A DNA stretch of 64,000 bases from Sphingobium terrigena (GTDB taxonomy: Bacteria > Pseudomonadota > Alphaproteobacteria > Sphingomonadales > Sphingomonadaceae), in the NCBI RefSeq assembly GCF_003591655.1, contig NZ_QVRA01000007.1:124001-188000 (forward strand), read 5' to 3'. Within the stretch, counting starts at the first letter, position 1, and each line of letters starts with the position of its first letter. Positions 1-8,198 of the stretch are shown in pieces. Below the pieces are notes generated by a model, which was not told the origin of the DNA, ran no database searches, and worked only from the letters and a program-made list of their open reading frames with translations. A program made the position numbers and the translations under genes.

Positions 1-105
1 GCACAGGTAAAAGGCCGTGGTTCAGGGATACTGCATCCCGCTTCGAGCTTAGGGGGCTGAGAAGCGGTTGAGGCAGGCCAAGGGGGAGACGAGCAATCGT
101 CCATT
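1..105 (+). other. 3' part of an unidentified transcript, cut by window edge
   Basis: These bases lead directly into a strong plus-strand terminator, so they are probably the end of a gene or of a structured RNA that begins before the window. One frame is open from base 3 to a TGA at 69-71 and another from base 1 to a TGA at 58-60; neither tail is recognisable. CCGCTTC near 38 can pair with GAAGCGG near 61, which would also suit an RNA. It does not look like the end of tmRNA, SRP RNA or RNase P RNA as I know them. The identity is open. Confidence 0.3.
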
Positions 106-145
106 AAGCGCCCGGATCGTGAAAGCACGGTCCGGGCGCTTTTTT
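106..145 (+). terminator. Rho-independent terminator
   Basis: An 11-base perfect stem (AAGCGCCCGGA pairing with TCCGGGCGCTT) encloses an inner CGTG/CACG stem with an AAAG loop and is followed by a run of T. It ends whatever transcript enters from the left. Confidence 0.9.
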
Positions 146-232
146 GTCTGCATTTTCTATCGCGCCCTGACGATAGGACAAACTGTCCACCCCCTTGTCC
201 CTCCATGCCGAGTTGGACACGCATGAAATCCT

Positions 233-260
233 CTTGAAACCCGAAAAGCCCGAACCATAT
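233..260 (+). promoter_or_regulatory. Sigma-32 (RpoH)-type heat-shock promoter
   Basis: CTTGAAA at 233-239 and CCATAT at 255-260 are 15 bases apart, close to the heat-shock consensus (CTTGAAA, then CCCCATnT). The pair lies about 90 bases upstream of the Hsp20 start, which fits heat-induced expression. The rest of 146-351 is a leader in which I see no other gene. Confidence 0.65.
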
Positions 261-351
261 CAATCTCGTCCGGCCGCCATATGGGGCTGGACGCAGTATT
301 GCCGGACGCCGGTTTCGGGTTCGGCAGGTTCATTTTGCTCTTTGGGAGATT

Positions 352-825
352 ATGACGATGCGTAACTTTGACCTGACCCCCTATCGCCGCTCGACCGTTG
401 GGTTCGATCGCCTGTTCGACCTCATTGAAAACAACGCGCGCTTGAGCCAGGGCGACAATTATCCGCCCTTCAACATCGAACGGCTCTCGGAAGATCGCTA
501 TCGCGTGACGCTGGCTGTAGCGGGCTTCCGTCCTGACGAGATCGACATCACGGCCCAGCAGAATCTGCTCCAGGTGATCGGTCGCAAGGATGAAGGGTCG
601 CCAGCCGACCGGTCCAAATATCTGCATGTCGGCATCGCCAACCGCAGCTTCGAGCGGCGGTTTGAGCTGGCCGATTTCGTGCGGGTGGAAAAGGCGGACC
701 TTGCCGATGGGCTGCTGGTGATCGACCTGCTGCGCGAAGTGCCGGAAGCGATGAAGCCCAAGAAGATCGCCATCAACGGCGGTCAGCTTGTGGAGATCAC
801 CGCCAAGGATCGCGACGCGGCCTGA
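352..825 (+). CDS. Small heat shock protein, Hsp20/IbpA family
   Basis: This 157-residue protein is an ATP-independent holdase chaperone that keeps unfolding cytoplasmic proteins soluble. The alpha-crystallin domain spans about residues 35-135, with the typical pattern YRVTLAVAGFRPDEIDIT near the start of the domain and a late beta strand in the segment LLVIDLLREVPEAMKPKKI. The short N-terminus (FDLTPYRRSTVGFDRLFDLI) is typical of IbpA-type proteins of alphaproteobacteria. ATG at 352 follows GGGAGAT; a second ATG lies two codons later. It stands alone behind a heat-shock-like promoter and ends in its own terminator. Confidence 0.93.
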   Translation: MTMRNFDLTPYRRSTVGFDRLFDLIENNARLSQGDNYPPFNIERLSEDRYRVTLAVAGFRPDEIDITAQQNLLQVIGRKDEGSPADRSKYLHVGIANRSFERRFELADFVRVEKADLADGLLVIDLLREVPEAMKPKKIAINGGQLVEITAKDRDAA

Positions 826-836
826 TAGACAAATCG

Positions 837-868
837 GGGCGCAGCCTGCCAAAGGCTGCGCCCTTTTT
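837..868. terminator. Bidirectional terminator between hsp20 and kup
   Basis: GGGCGCAGCCT and AGGCTGCGCCC form a perfect stem followed by TTTTT on the plus strand. The element lies between convergent genes and its T run overlaps the kup stop codon, so it ends hsp20 and possibly also kup. Confidence 0.85.
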
Positions 869-2798
869 ATATCTCGACCTGGCTGCCCAGTTCGACCACG
901 CGGTTGGTGGGCAAGCGGAAAAATTCCATCGCGCTTTCCGCGTTGCGCAACATCCAGGCGAAGATTTTTTCCCGCCATAGCGGCATACCCGGCTTGGCCG
1001 ATGGCAGCAGCGTCTGGCGCGCCAGGAAGAAGCTGGTGTCCATCATCTTGAACGCCTGACCGCAGCCAGCGACATTTTTGAGCGCAGCAGGGACGTCCGG
1101 CTCCTGCATGAAGCCGAATTGCAGCACCATGCGGAAAAAGCCGCGGCCCAGATCCTCCAGCTTGCAGCGCCCGTCATCCTCGACCACCGGGACGTCCCTG
1201 ATCTTGACGGTCAGCAGGATCACCCGTTCGTGCAGCACCTTGTTATGTTTCAGGTTGTGGAGCAGCGCATGGGGAACGCCGTCGGGCGTTGACGTCATGA
1301 ACACCGCCGTGCCGGGAACACGCACCGCGCTGTTGGCGGCGGAGGCGACGAATACCGGGATCGGCATGGCCGCTTCGCGCAGACGATCCTGCACCAGACG
1401 GCGACCACGCGACCAGGTGGTCAGCAGGGTGAAGATGACGAAGCCGATCAGCAGCGGGAACCAGCCGCCATCTGGCACCTTGGTGAGGTTCGCGGCGAGA
1501 TAGGCGCCGTCGACCAGATAGAAGATCCCCAGCACCGGTGCGGCATAATACCATTTCCATTTCCACAGACGGTAGAGAACCACCGTCAGCAGCACATTGT
1601 CGATGAACATGGCGCCTGTGACCGCGATGCCATAGGCGGCGGTCAGGTTGGACGATGTCCTGAAGGTCAGCACCAGCAGAATGACCATGACCATCAGCCC
1701 CCAATTGATCAGGGGAATGTAGATCTGGCCCGCCGTTGCGGCGCTGGTATGGGCGATGCGCAGGCGGGGCATGAAGCCCAGCTGGATTGCCTGTTGCGTG
1801 ACCGAGAAGGCGCCGGAGATGACCGCCTGCGATGCGATGATCGCGGCCATGGTGGCCAGCACGATCAGCGGCAATTGCCCCCATTGCGGCGCGAGATTGT
1901 AGAAGGGGCTGTGCAGCGCAGCGGCGCCCTCGCGGAACAGCAAAGCGCCCTGCCCCATATAGTTGAGCATCAGCGCGGGCAGGACGAAGGCCAGCCAGGA
2001 GACGCGGATCGGGTTGCGACCGAAATGCCCCATATCGGCATAGAGCGCCTCCGCCCCGGTGACCGCCAGCACGACCGAACCCAGCGCCAGAAAGGCGGGC
2101 AAGGGATCGGTAACGAAGAACATCACCGCCCAATAGGGGTTGAAGGCGAAGAGGATGCCCGGCGTCTTGACGATGGAGAGGATGCCAAGGCCCGCGATCG
2201 TAACGAAATAGAGCAGCATGATCGGGCCGAACAGGGTCGCGACCTTGTTCGTGCCCAGCCCCTGTATCCAGAACAGGCCGAGCAGAATGACGATGACCAC
2301 AGGCAGGATCGCGGGCGCAAGGGCGGGGTTATAGACCGCAAGCCCCTCCACCGCCGACAGCACCGACACCGCCGGGGTAATCATCGAGTCGCCGTAGAAA
2401 AGCGCGGTGGCGAACACGCCCAGCAGGACGATGCCGCGCGACCAGCGCTGCGTCTTGGTCTGGCCGTTGATCAGCGCGAGCAGGGCGAGGCTGCCGCCTT
2501 CGCCCTTATTATCGGCGCGCATGATGATGCTGACATATTTCAGCGTCACGACCAGCATCATCGACCAGAACATCAGGCTGATGACGCCCAATATATGGTC
2601 GGGGTCCAGCGTGAGCGGGTGATGCCCGGCGAAGGTTTCGCGGAAGGCGTAGAGCGGGCTGGTGCCGATGTCGCCAAACACGATGCCGATCGCGCCGACG
2701 ACCAGTTTAATCGTCGCCTTTTGCCGCGAATGGCCATGGCCCCCATCATGATCGTCCGTGGGGGACGATGGTGCGGTGTTGGGAAGGAGATCAGCCAC
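867..2798 (-). CDS. kup: Potassium transporter Kup
   Basis: This 643-residue inner-membrane protein belongs to the KUP/HAK/KT family, which takes up K+ with protons. The family signature [15 protein letters not shown] occurs near residue 43, just after the short hydrophilic N-terminus. About twelve hydrophobic segments follow up to about residue 460, then a cytoplasmic C-terminal domain of about 180 residues. Length matches the family (about 620-650). The gene is monocistronic and convergent with hsp20. Confidence 0.93.
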   Translation of the reverse strand: MADLLPNTAPSSPTDDHDGGHGHSRQKATIKLVVGAIGIVFGDIGTSPLYAFRETFAGHHPLTLDPDHILGVISLMFWSMMLVVTLKYVSIIMRADNKGEGGSLALLALINGQTKTQRWSRGIVLLGVFATALFYGDSMITPAVSVLSAVEGLAVYNPALAPAILPVVIVILLGLFWIQGLGTNKVATLFGPIMLLYFVTIAGLGILSIVKTPGILFAFNPYWAVMFFVTDPLPAFLALGSVVLAVTGAEALYADMGHFGRNPIRVSWLAFVLPALMLNYMGQGALLFREGAAALHSPFYNLAPQWGQLPLIVLATMAAIIASQAVISGAFSVTQQAIQLGFMPRLRIAHTSAATAGQIYIPLINWGLMVMVILLVLTFRTSSNLTAAYGIAVTGAMFIDNVLLTVVLYRLWKWKWYYAAPVLGIFYLVDGAYLAANLTKVPDGGWFPLLIGFVIFTLLTTWSRGRRLVQDRLREAAMPIPVFVASAANSAVRVPGTAVFMTSTPDGVPHALLHNLKHNKVLHERVILLTVKIRDVPVVEDDGRCKLEDLGRGFFRMVLQFGFMQEPDVPAALKNVAGCGQAFKMMDTSFFLARQTLLPSAKPGMPLWREKIFAWMLRNAESAMEFFRLPTNRVVELGSQVEI

Positions 2799-2929
2799 GA
2801 AGGAAAAGCCGAATTATCATGCTCTGTTCGACACCCGTTGAAAGGCGATCACGGAACATTCCGCCACCCCCGCAAGCCGCCGCGCCCTATCACGGCTCCC
2901 ATGGCCACGCAATGCGGCCTTATGGCTGA

Positions 2930-3571
2930 TCATGGACGGGTAGGACCGCCTGCCGCCAGCAGCGAATCGATACGCGCGATATTGGCTTCCAGTTCCATCC
3001 TGATCGCACTGCCCGGCGGCGTAACGACGGCAAGGGGTGCCCAAAGGTCACGCGCGGCCTGTAACTGACCGTTGCGGGCAAGGGCGAGGCCGTAAAAATA
3101 GCGGGGCGCGGGTCCATCGGGATCGAGCGTAAGTGCGCGGCGATAGGCAAAGTCCGCTCCGGGCGACACCACACCATCGGCATGGGAGACCAGCGCATTG
3201 CCAAGGCCCAGCCAGAGATTGGCGTCATTGGGCGTCTGGCGAAGGCCGGCCAGCAGGATATTGGCCGACTCCTTGGTCTTGCCCTGCCGCCCCAGCCCAT
3301 CGGACATGACCAGCCATTGCCCGGCGGGGCCGTAGCGTTCGGCAAGGCCGCGCCGTTGTTCGGCCAGCTTCTCGTCGAAAGGTTCTTCGACCTGCTTGAT
3401 GGAACGCGGCGCGCCAGCCAGGCCCGGATTGCCCTGCCAGGCATAGCCCGCAAGGCCGAGCAACAGCGCGGCGGCACTGATTTCGCGCGCCGATCGCGGG
3501 ATGCGGCCGATGAGCAGCATGGCGAGGAAGGCCAGGGCAGCCAGGCCAAAGGCAAGGAACCAGCCGGTCAT
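2930..3571 (-). CDS. ccmI: Cytochrome c maturation TPR protein CcmI/CycH
   Basis: This 213-residue membrane-anchored protein has a hydrophobic N-terminus (MTGWFLAFGLAALAFLAMLL), a second membrane segment near residues 33-48, and a TPR-like periplasmic part from about 95 to 200 (AYRRALTLDPDGPAPRYFYG). CcmI presents apocytochrome c to the haem ligation complex CcmF/CcmH. The start overlaps the ccmH stop by four bases (ATGA), which fixes it; an upstream in-frame ATG would run deep into ccmH. It is the last gene of the ccm operon and is shorter than two-domain CcmI proteins. Confidence 0.85.
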   Translation of the reverse strand: MTGWFLAFGLAALAFLAMLLIGRIPRSAREISAAALLLGLAGYAWQGNPGLAGAPRSIKQVEEPFDEKLAEQRRGLAERYGPAGQWLVMSDGLGRQGKTKESANILLAGLRQTPNDANLWLGLGNALVSHADGVVSPGADFAYRRALTLDPDGPAPRYFYGLALARNGQLQAARDLWAPLAVVTPPGSAIRMELEANIARIDSLLAAGGPTRP

Positions 3572-3978
3572 GATGATCGCGCCTTTCGCTTGATTCGGCC
3601 ACGCAGCAGCAGGACGCCCAGCCCCAGCAGCACGAGCGGCGCGGCCCAGAGAGGCCAGAGGATCGGCGCGGCAGTCGGTTCGTAGCTGACCCAGTCGCCA
3701 TAGCGGGCGATCAGCCAGGCGCGGATCGCTTCGGGCTGTTCGCCTGCCATGATCCGTTCGCGGATTTGCGAGCGCATGTCGCCGGCCATGCTGGCATTGC
3801 TGTCGGCGATCGACTGGCTCTGGCAGGTCAGGCAACGGATGGTTTCCATCAGTGCCTTGGCCTTGCGCTCCAGTGCCGGGTCGGCGAGCTGCTGGTCGGC
3901 ATAGGGCGCGGGCGGGAGCGCGGTCTGGGCGGCCAGCGGGGTTGCGATCAGCGCGAAGAGGAGAAGGATCAGCTTCAT
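3568..3978 (-). CDS. ccmH: Cytochrome c maturation protein CcmH
   Basis: This 136-residue protein has a cleavable signal peptide (about residues 1-18), the redox motif RCLTCQSQS with cysteines at 49 and 52, and a C-terminal membrane helix followed by basic residues (RGRIKRKARSS). CcmH keeps apocytochrome haem-binding cysteines reduced for attachment by CcmF. The domain architecture is the short CcmH/CcmL type; the TPR part is the separate next gene. Start and stop overlap the neighbouring ccm genes by four bases each. Confidence 0.93.
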   Translation of the reverse strand: MKLILLLFALIATPLAAQTALPPAPYADQQLADPALERKAKALMETIRCLTCQSQSIADSNASMAGDMRSQIRERIMAGEQPEAIRAWLIARYGDWVSYEPTAAPILWPLWAAPLVLLGLGVLLLRGRIKRKARSS

Positions 3979-4502
3979 TGCGCGGCCCTCAGCCGATCGA
4001 GGATCATCGGGACATCATCGGCGCGGATTTCGCCGATATGCTGATAGGCGATGCGGCCTTCGCCATCGATGACGAAGGTTTCGGGGACACCCGAAGAGCC
4101 GAGCGCGATCTGCACTTCGCTGCGGGCGTCGAGGCCGATGCGGGCATAGGGATTGCCGTTGCGTTTCAGGAAGGCATCGACATCGGGCCGGGCGTCGCGG
4201 ATGGCGATGGCGTCGATCTGCGCGCCGGCGGCCTTGAGCGCGTCGAGCTGGGGCGCTTCGGCGGCGCAGGGGACGCACCAGCTGGCGAAGATATTGAGCA
4301 GGCGCGGCTGGCCAGTGGCAAGCTGGCTGCTGGCAAGCGGTGGGCGGTCGCTGGCGGCGGCGGGCAGGGTGAAGGCCGGGAGCGGCTGGCCGACAAGGCG
4401 CGAGTGAATGATGCGGTCGTCAGGCTGGAACAAGCCGCTCGCGAACAGAGCGATGAAACCCAGGAACAGGGCAAGCGGGAGCCAGATAAGCAACGTCCTC
4501 AT
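3975..4502 (-). CDS. ccmG: Thiol:disulfide oxidoreductase CcmG/DsbE
   Basis: This 175-residue thioredoxin-fold protein is anchored by an N-terminal hydrophobic segment (residues 4-24) and faces the periplasm. The active site WCVPC is at residues 75-79 and the cis-proline region SSGVPETFVID follows near 140. It passes electrons to CcmH/apocytochrome c during c-type cytochrome assembly. The ATG at 4502 overlaps the ccmF stop (ATGA); a longer frame start at 4625 would lie inside ccmF and is rejected. Confidence 0.93.
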   Translation of the reverse strand: MRTLLIWLPLALFLGFIALFASGLFQPDDRIIHSRLVGQPLPAFTLPAAASDRPPLASSQLATGQPRLLNIFASWCVPCAAEAPQLDALKAAGAQIDAIAIRDARPDVDAFLKRNGNPYARIGLDARSEVQIALGSSGVPETFVIDGEGRIAYQHIGEIRADDVPMILDRLRAAQ

Positions 4503-6424
4503 GCCGCCGCCCTCGCCCGCCATTTCATCAGCCAGCCGCGCCGTTCGCGACCCAGCAGGGCCAGCGCGCCGCCCAGCGCGATCATGATACCGCCGAGCCA
4601 GATGAGCGTGACAAAGGGCTTCCACCAGATGCGCAGCTGCCAGCGGCCACCCTCCACTTCCTCACCCAGCACGACGTAGAGCTGGCCATCCCAGCGGGTC
4701 AGCAAAGCGGCTTCGCTGGTCGAGGTGGGGGGCGAGGCGAAGAAGCGGGACTGGGGGTGGATGGTGACGGGCGCGCCGTTGCGGCGGACTTCCATGTCGG
4801 CTTGCAGCGCGGTCCAGTTGTCGCCCGCAATGGGCTGAATCTGGAGGAAGCGAAGCTGCCAGCCTGCGGTCTGGATCGTGTCGCCGGGTCTGGCGGCCAC
4901 CAATTTTTCGACGGTGAAGGCGGAGTCGCTGGCCATGCCGCCCAGACTGACGGCGCAGCCCAGATGGGCGATAACCATACCATAGGTGAAGAGCGGGGTG
5001 CGGCGCAGGTTGCGTTTCCACAGGGGCGCGAGGCTGGCGACACCCACCGATCCGGCGATGACGAGGCCGAGGAATGGGAGGATGCCGATGCGGCCCCAGG
5101 CCAAAGCCGACACTAAGCTGGACAATAGTAAAGCGATTCCGAGCGGGATTAACAAACGTTTGGTAACCGCCCTTGTCTGGTCCTTGCGCCAGCGGACCAG
5201 CGGGCCTGCGGCCATGGCGATCATCAGTGCCAGCGCGATCGGTCCGGCGATCCGATCGAAATAGGGCGCACCGACCGAGACTTTGTGACCGAAGGCTTCG
5301 GTCATCAGCGGATAGAGAGTACCGATCAGGACGAGGCCCAAAATGACAGTGAGCAGCAGGTTGTTGATCACCAGCATCGTCTCACGGCTGACCAGTTCGA
5401 AGGGCGCGCCTTCGCGGACGGCACCGATGCGCCAGCCGAACAGGGCCAGCGCGCCGCCGATATAGAGGGCGAGCAGACCGAGGATGAAGCTGCCCCGTGT
5501 CGGATCGACAGCGAAGGCGTGGACGCTCGTCAGGATGCCGGAGCGGACGAGGAAGGTGCCGACCATCGACATGGAGAAAGCGACCACGGCCAGCATGACC
5601 GTCCAGGCGCGCAGCGCGTCGCGGGTGGCCAGCACGGTCACGCTGTGGAGCAAGGCGGTCGCGGCCAGCCAGGGCATCAGCGAGGCATTTTCGACCGGAT
5701 CCCAGAACCACCAGCCGCCCCAGCCCAGCTCATAATAGGCCCAGTAGCTGCCTGCGGTGATGCCGAGCGTCAGCAAAACCCAAGCCCCCAGTACCCATGG
5801 CCGCATCGCGCGGGCAAAGGATGCGTCCACCTGCCGCGTCAGCAGCGCGCCGATGGCGAAGGAGAAGGCGACGGACAAGCCGACATAGCCCAAATAGAGG
5901 GTGGGCGGATGGAAGGCCAGGCCGGGGTCTTGCAGCAGGGGATTAAGCCCCTGCCCGTCCGCTGGTGCGGGGTCGATGCGGGCGAAGGGGTTGGAGGAGA
6001 AGAGCAGGAAGGCGTAGAAGCCCAGGCTGATCGCGGCCTGCCCGCCCAATGTTGCCATATGGGTGTCGCGGCGCAGGGCGCGCTCGAACAGGGCGACGGC
6101 GGCGCCTGCTACGCCCATGACTGTGACCCAGAGCAGCATCGAGCCTTCATGATTGCCCCACGTCCCGGCGAATTTGTAGAGCCAGGGCTTGGCCGAATGG
6201 CTGTTGGTCGCGACCAGCAGCACCGACATGTCGGAGCGCATGAAGAGGGTGATGAGCAGGGCAAAAGCGATCGCGGTCAGGACGCCCTGCGCCACGGCGG
6301 CGGGGCGGACGGCGGCGAGCAGGTCGGGCTTGTTGCCCTTGAGGCCGACGAAGGCGAGGACAAGCTGGAGCAGCGCGAGGGACGCGGCAAGCCAGAGCGC
6401 GGCGAGGCCGGTTTCAGCGATCAT
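4499..6424 (-). CDS. ccmF: Haem lyase subunit CcmF
   Basis: This 641-residue polytopic inner-membrane protein carries the tryptophan-rich haem-binding motif WGGWWFWDPVENASLMPWL about a third of the way in. It has roughly fourteen hydrophobic segments and a large periplasmic loop before the last helix. CcmF together with CcmH and CcmI attaches haem from holo-CcmE to apocytochrome c. It is separated from ccmE by about 230 bases holding palindromic repeats, so it may be less tightly coupled to the upstream ccm genes than the others are to each other. Confidence 0.95.
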   Translation of the reverse strand: MIAETGLAALWLAASLALLQLVLAFVGLKGNKPDLLAAVRPAAVAQGVLTAIAFALLITLFMRSDMSVLLVATNSHSAKPWLYKFAGTWGNHEGSMLLWVTVMGVAGAAVALFERALRRDTHMATLGGQAAISLGFYAFLLFSSNPFARIDPAPADGQGLNPLLQDPGLAFHPPTLYLGYVGLSVAFSFAIGALLTRQVDASFARAMRPWVLGAWVLLTLGITAGSYWAYYELGWGGWWFWDPVENASLMPWLAATALLHSVTVLATRDALRAWTVMLAVVAFSMSMVGTFLVRSGILTSVHAFAVDPTRGSFILGLLALYIGGALALFGWRIGAVREGAPFELVSRETMLVINNLLLTVILGLVLIGTLYPLMTEAFGHKVSVGAPYFDRIAGPIALALMIAMAAGPLVRWRKDQTRAVTKRLLIPLGIALLLSSLVSALAWGRIGILPFLGLVIAGSVGVASLAPLWKRNLRRTPLFTYGMVIAHLGCAVSLGGMASDSAFTVEKLVAARPGDTIQTAGWQLRFLQIQPIAGDNWTALQADMEVRRNGAPVTIHPQSRFFASPPTSTSEAALLTRWDGQLYVVLGEEVEGGRWQLRIWWKPFVTLIWLGGIMIALGGALALLGRERRGWLMKWRARAAA

Positions 6425-6489
6425 GTGGTGCTTTCCCGGTTCACTTCACTGGCATGACTACCCTTCCTCATCGCCCATACGTAACGGTT

Positions 6490-6646
6490 GGGAGATGCAT
6501 CCCCGCCTTCGCGGGGATGACGGTAAGGGGATGATCCGCAAAGTTCGTCATCCTGACGAAAGTCAGGATCCATTGCCGCAAGGTTGCGCACGCTCACCAA
6601 GGGAGAGCGAATGGATGCTGAAACAAGTTCAGCATGACGAAGCGGG
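6490..6646. repeat. Palindromic repeats between ccmE and ccmF
   Basis: ATCCCCGC-CTTC-GCGGGGAT at 6499-6518 is a perfect hairpin followed by GACGG. It belongs to the same family as elements near 11880, 31066 and 59452. A second element follows, with TCATCCTGACGAAAGTCAGGAT near 6549 and GTTCAGCATGACGAA near 6627. Inside the operon such hairpins could affect mRNA processing between ccmE and ccmF. Confidence 0.75.
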
Positions 6647-6656
6647 GTGCTTTGCC

Positions 6657-7103
6657 TCACTGATCCACCTGCAATTGCCGGGTGGTTTCATTGTAGCTCA
6701 TGCCTTCCAGTTCGCGGGGCATGTAGCGTTCGTCATGCTTGGCGAGCAGGTTGGTGGCGATGAAGGTGCCTTTGGCGTCGAACGATCCTTCGGCGACGAC
6801 GCCGCTGCCTTCCTTGAACAGGTCGGGCGCGATGCCGCTGAAGGTGGCGGGGACGGTGGCTTTGCCGTCGGTGACGTCGAAGAACATGGTGACGCCATCG
6901 GCCGCGCGTTTCAGGCTGCCCTTGACCACCATGCCGCCGAGGCGGATCGCCTTGCCCGGTTCCACGCCCTTGGCCTTGACGTCGCCGGGCGCGTAGAAAT
7001 AGGCGGCTTCGTCCTTGAGCGCGGAGGCGGCGAGCAGGCCCGCGCCGATCAGCGCAGCCAGCGCGACGAGCGCCAGGATCAACCTTTGATGCTTGGCTTT
7101 CAT
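6657..7103 (-). CDS. ccmE: Haem chaperone CcmE
   Basis: This 148-residue periplasmic haem chaperone is tethered by an N-terminal helix (about residues 8-28) and has an OB-fold domain. The covalent haem-binding motif is HDERY, with the histidine at residue 123 and the tyrosine at 127. It receives haem from CcmC and hands it to CcmF. The start overlaps the ccmD stop by four bases. The length is normal for the family. Confidence 0.95.
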   Translation of the reverse strand: MKAKHQRLILALVALAALIGAGLLAASALKDEAAYFYAPGDVKAKGVEPGKAIRLGGMVVKGSLKRAADGVTMFFDVTDGKATVPATFSGIAPDLFKEGSGVVAEGSFDAKGTFIATNLLAKHDERYMPRELEGMSYNETTRQLQVDQ

Positions 7104-7231
7104 GGACGGTTCGCCAATGTTTCGGCCTGAGCCTCAGCGCGGTGCATGGCGCGCCAGCTGATCAGGCTGACCGCCGCTGTTCCCAGCAAGGTCACCGCAT
7201 AGGCGGCGATGACGAAGGTCCATTGGTGCAT
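7100..7231 (-). CDS. ccmD: Haem exporter accessory protein CcmD (43 residues)
   Basis: Reading the minus strand from ATG at 7231 gives a 43-residue protein beginning MHQWTFVIAAYAVTLLG, with one membrane helix and a charged tail (RAMHRAEAQAETLANRP). Size, a helix starting near the N-terminus and position between ccmC and ccmE identify CcmD, which helps release holo-CcmE from the CcmABC complex. It starts four bases after ccmC ends and its stop overlaps the ccmE start (ATGA). Confidence 0.9.
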   Translation of the reverse strand: MHQWTFVIAAYAVTLLGTAAVSLISWRAMHRAEAQAETLANRP

Positions 7232-7235
7232 GGGG

Positions 7236-7964
7236 CTATCCTCTTGCGAGACGCTGCATCCGCGCCTCGACCTTATTTTGTGCCAATATCGCCCGCATCC
7301 GCATCAGCACGATCGCACCGAACCAGAGGGAAAAGCCGAGCAGCGTCAGGCCCAGCGGCCAGAGCAGGGCCATGTCGATGCTGGAGCCGCGCAAGGTGAT
7401 GGACGGTCCCTGATGCAGACTGTTCCACCAGACGACCGATCGGTTGATGATCGGGATGTTGATCGCGCCGACCAGGCCGAAAATGGCGGTGACGTTGCTG
7501 ACGCCGCCCTGCCCTGCACCCTGACGCGCGCTGGCGTTGGCCAGGGCGATATAGCCCAAATAGAGAAAGAGCAGCACGAGCATGGAGGTCATGCGCCCGT
7601 CCCATTCCCACCATGTCCCCCAAGTCGGACGGCCCCAGATCGATCCGGTGGCGAGGCAGATGGCGGTGAACAATGCGCCCGGCGCTGCGATGGCGCGGCC
7701 CGCGACGGCGGCGAGCGGGTGCCGCCAGACAAGCTGCATCAGCGCCGAGACAGCGATGCCGGTCCAGCCCGCCATCCCCAGCCAGGCGGCGGGGACATGG
7801 ATATAGAGGATGCGCACCGTCTGCCCCTGAAGATAGTCGGCGGGCGTCACGAAAAGACCGCAGGTGCAGCCCGCCAGCAGCAGGACGAGACCGGACCAGA
7901 ACAGCCAGCCGGTGAGCGGCCGGGCGATCTTAAGGAAGCGGGCGGGATTGGCGAAACGATGCAT
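7236..7964 (-). CDS. ccmC: Haem transporter/lyase CcmC
   Basis: This 242-residue inner-membrane protein has six hydrophobic segments and the haem-handling motif PTWGTWWEWDGRMT, typical of CcmC. It loads haem onto CcmE. I chose ATG at 7964 (MHRFANPARFLKIARPL), which matches known CcmC N-termini; an in-frame start at 8012 would add 16 unrelated residues. It is the first gene of the local ccm cluster. The usual ABC partners CcmA and CcmB are not upstream, where a divergent chrA lies instead. Confidence 0.94.
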   Translation of the reverse strand: MHRFANPARFLKIARPLTGWLFWSGLVLLLAGCTCGLFVTPADYLQGQTVRILYIHVPAAWLGMAGWTGIAVSALMQLVWRHPLAAVAGRAIAAPGALFTAICLATGSIWGRPTWGTWWEWDGRMTSMLVLLFLYLGYIALANASARQGAGQGGVSNVTAIFGLVGAINIPIINRSVVWWNSLHQGPSITLRGSSIDMALLWPLGLTLLGFSLWFGAIVLMRMRAILAQNKVEARMQRLARG

Positions 7965-8198
7965 CAGGGCTGCGTCTTTAGCCGCGCGGGCGCGGCATGG
8001 CCAGTAGGGCATTTTGCCGATGGACGGGCCGATGGATGGGGAAGTAAGATTGGATGTGGCCGGTGCCGGGACGATATTGACATCGCCTGCTGCCTTCGTC
8101 GATAGCCTGGTTTATCGGGCCAACACGGACGCCCGGTCAGACGGGGTCCCGTCCAAGTCCGTTCCCTTCGCCGTGCCTGCGGCGTCAGGAGCGCTTTG

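Noticed and set aside
5285..6457. 390-codon open frame opposite ccmF
   Set aside because: Low-complexity Gly/Gln/Asp-rich product, antisense to ccmF with its haem motif intact.
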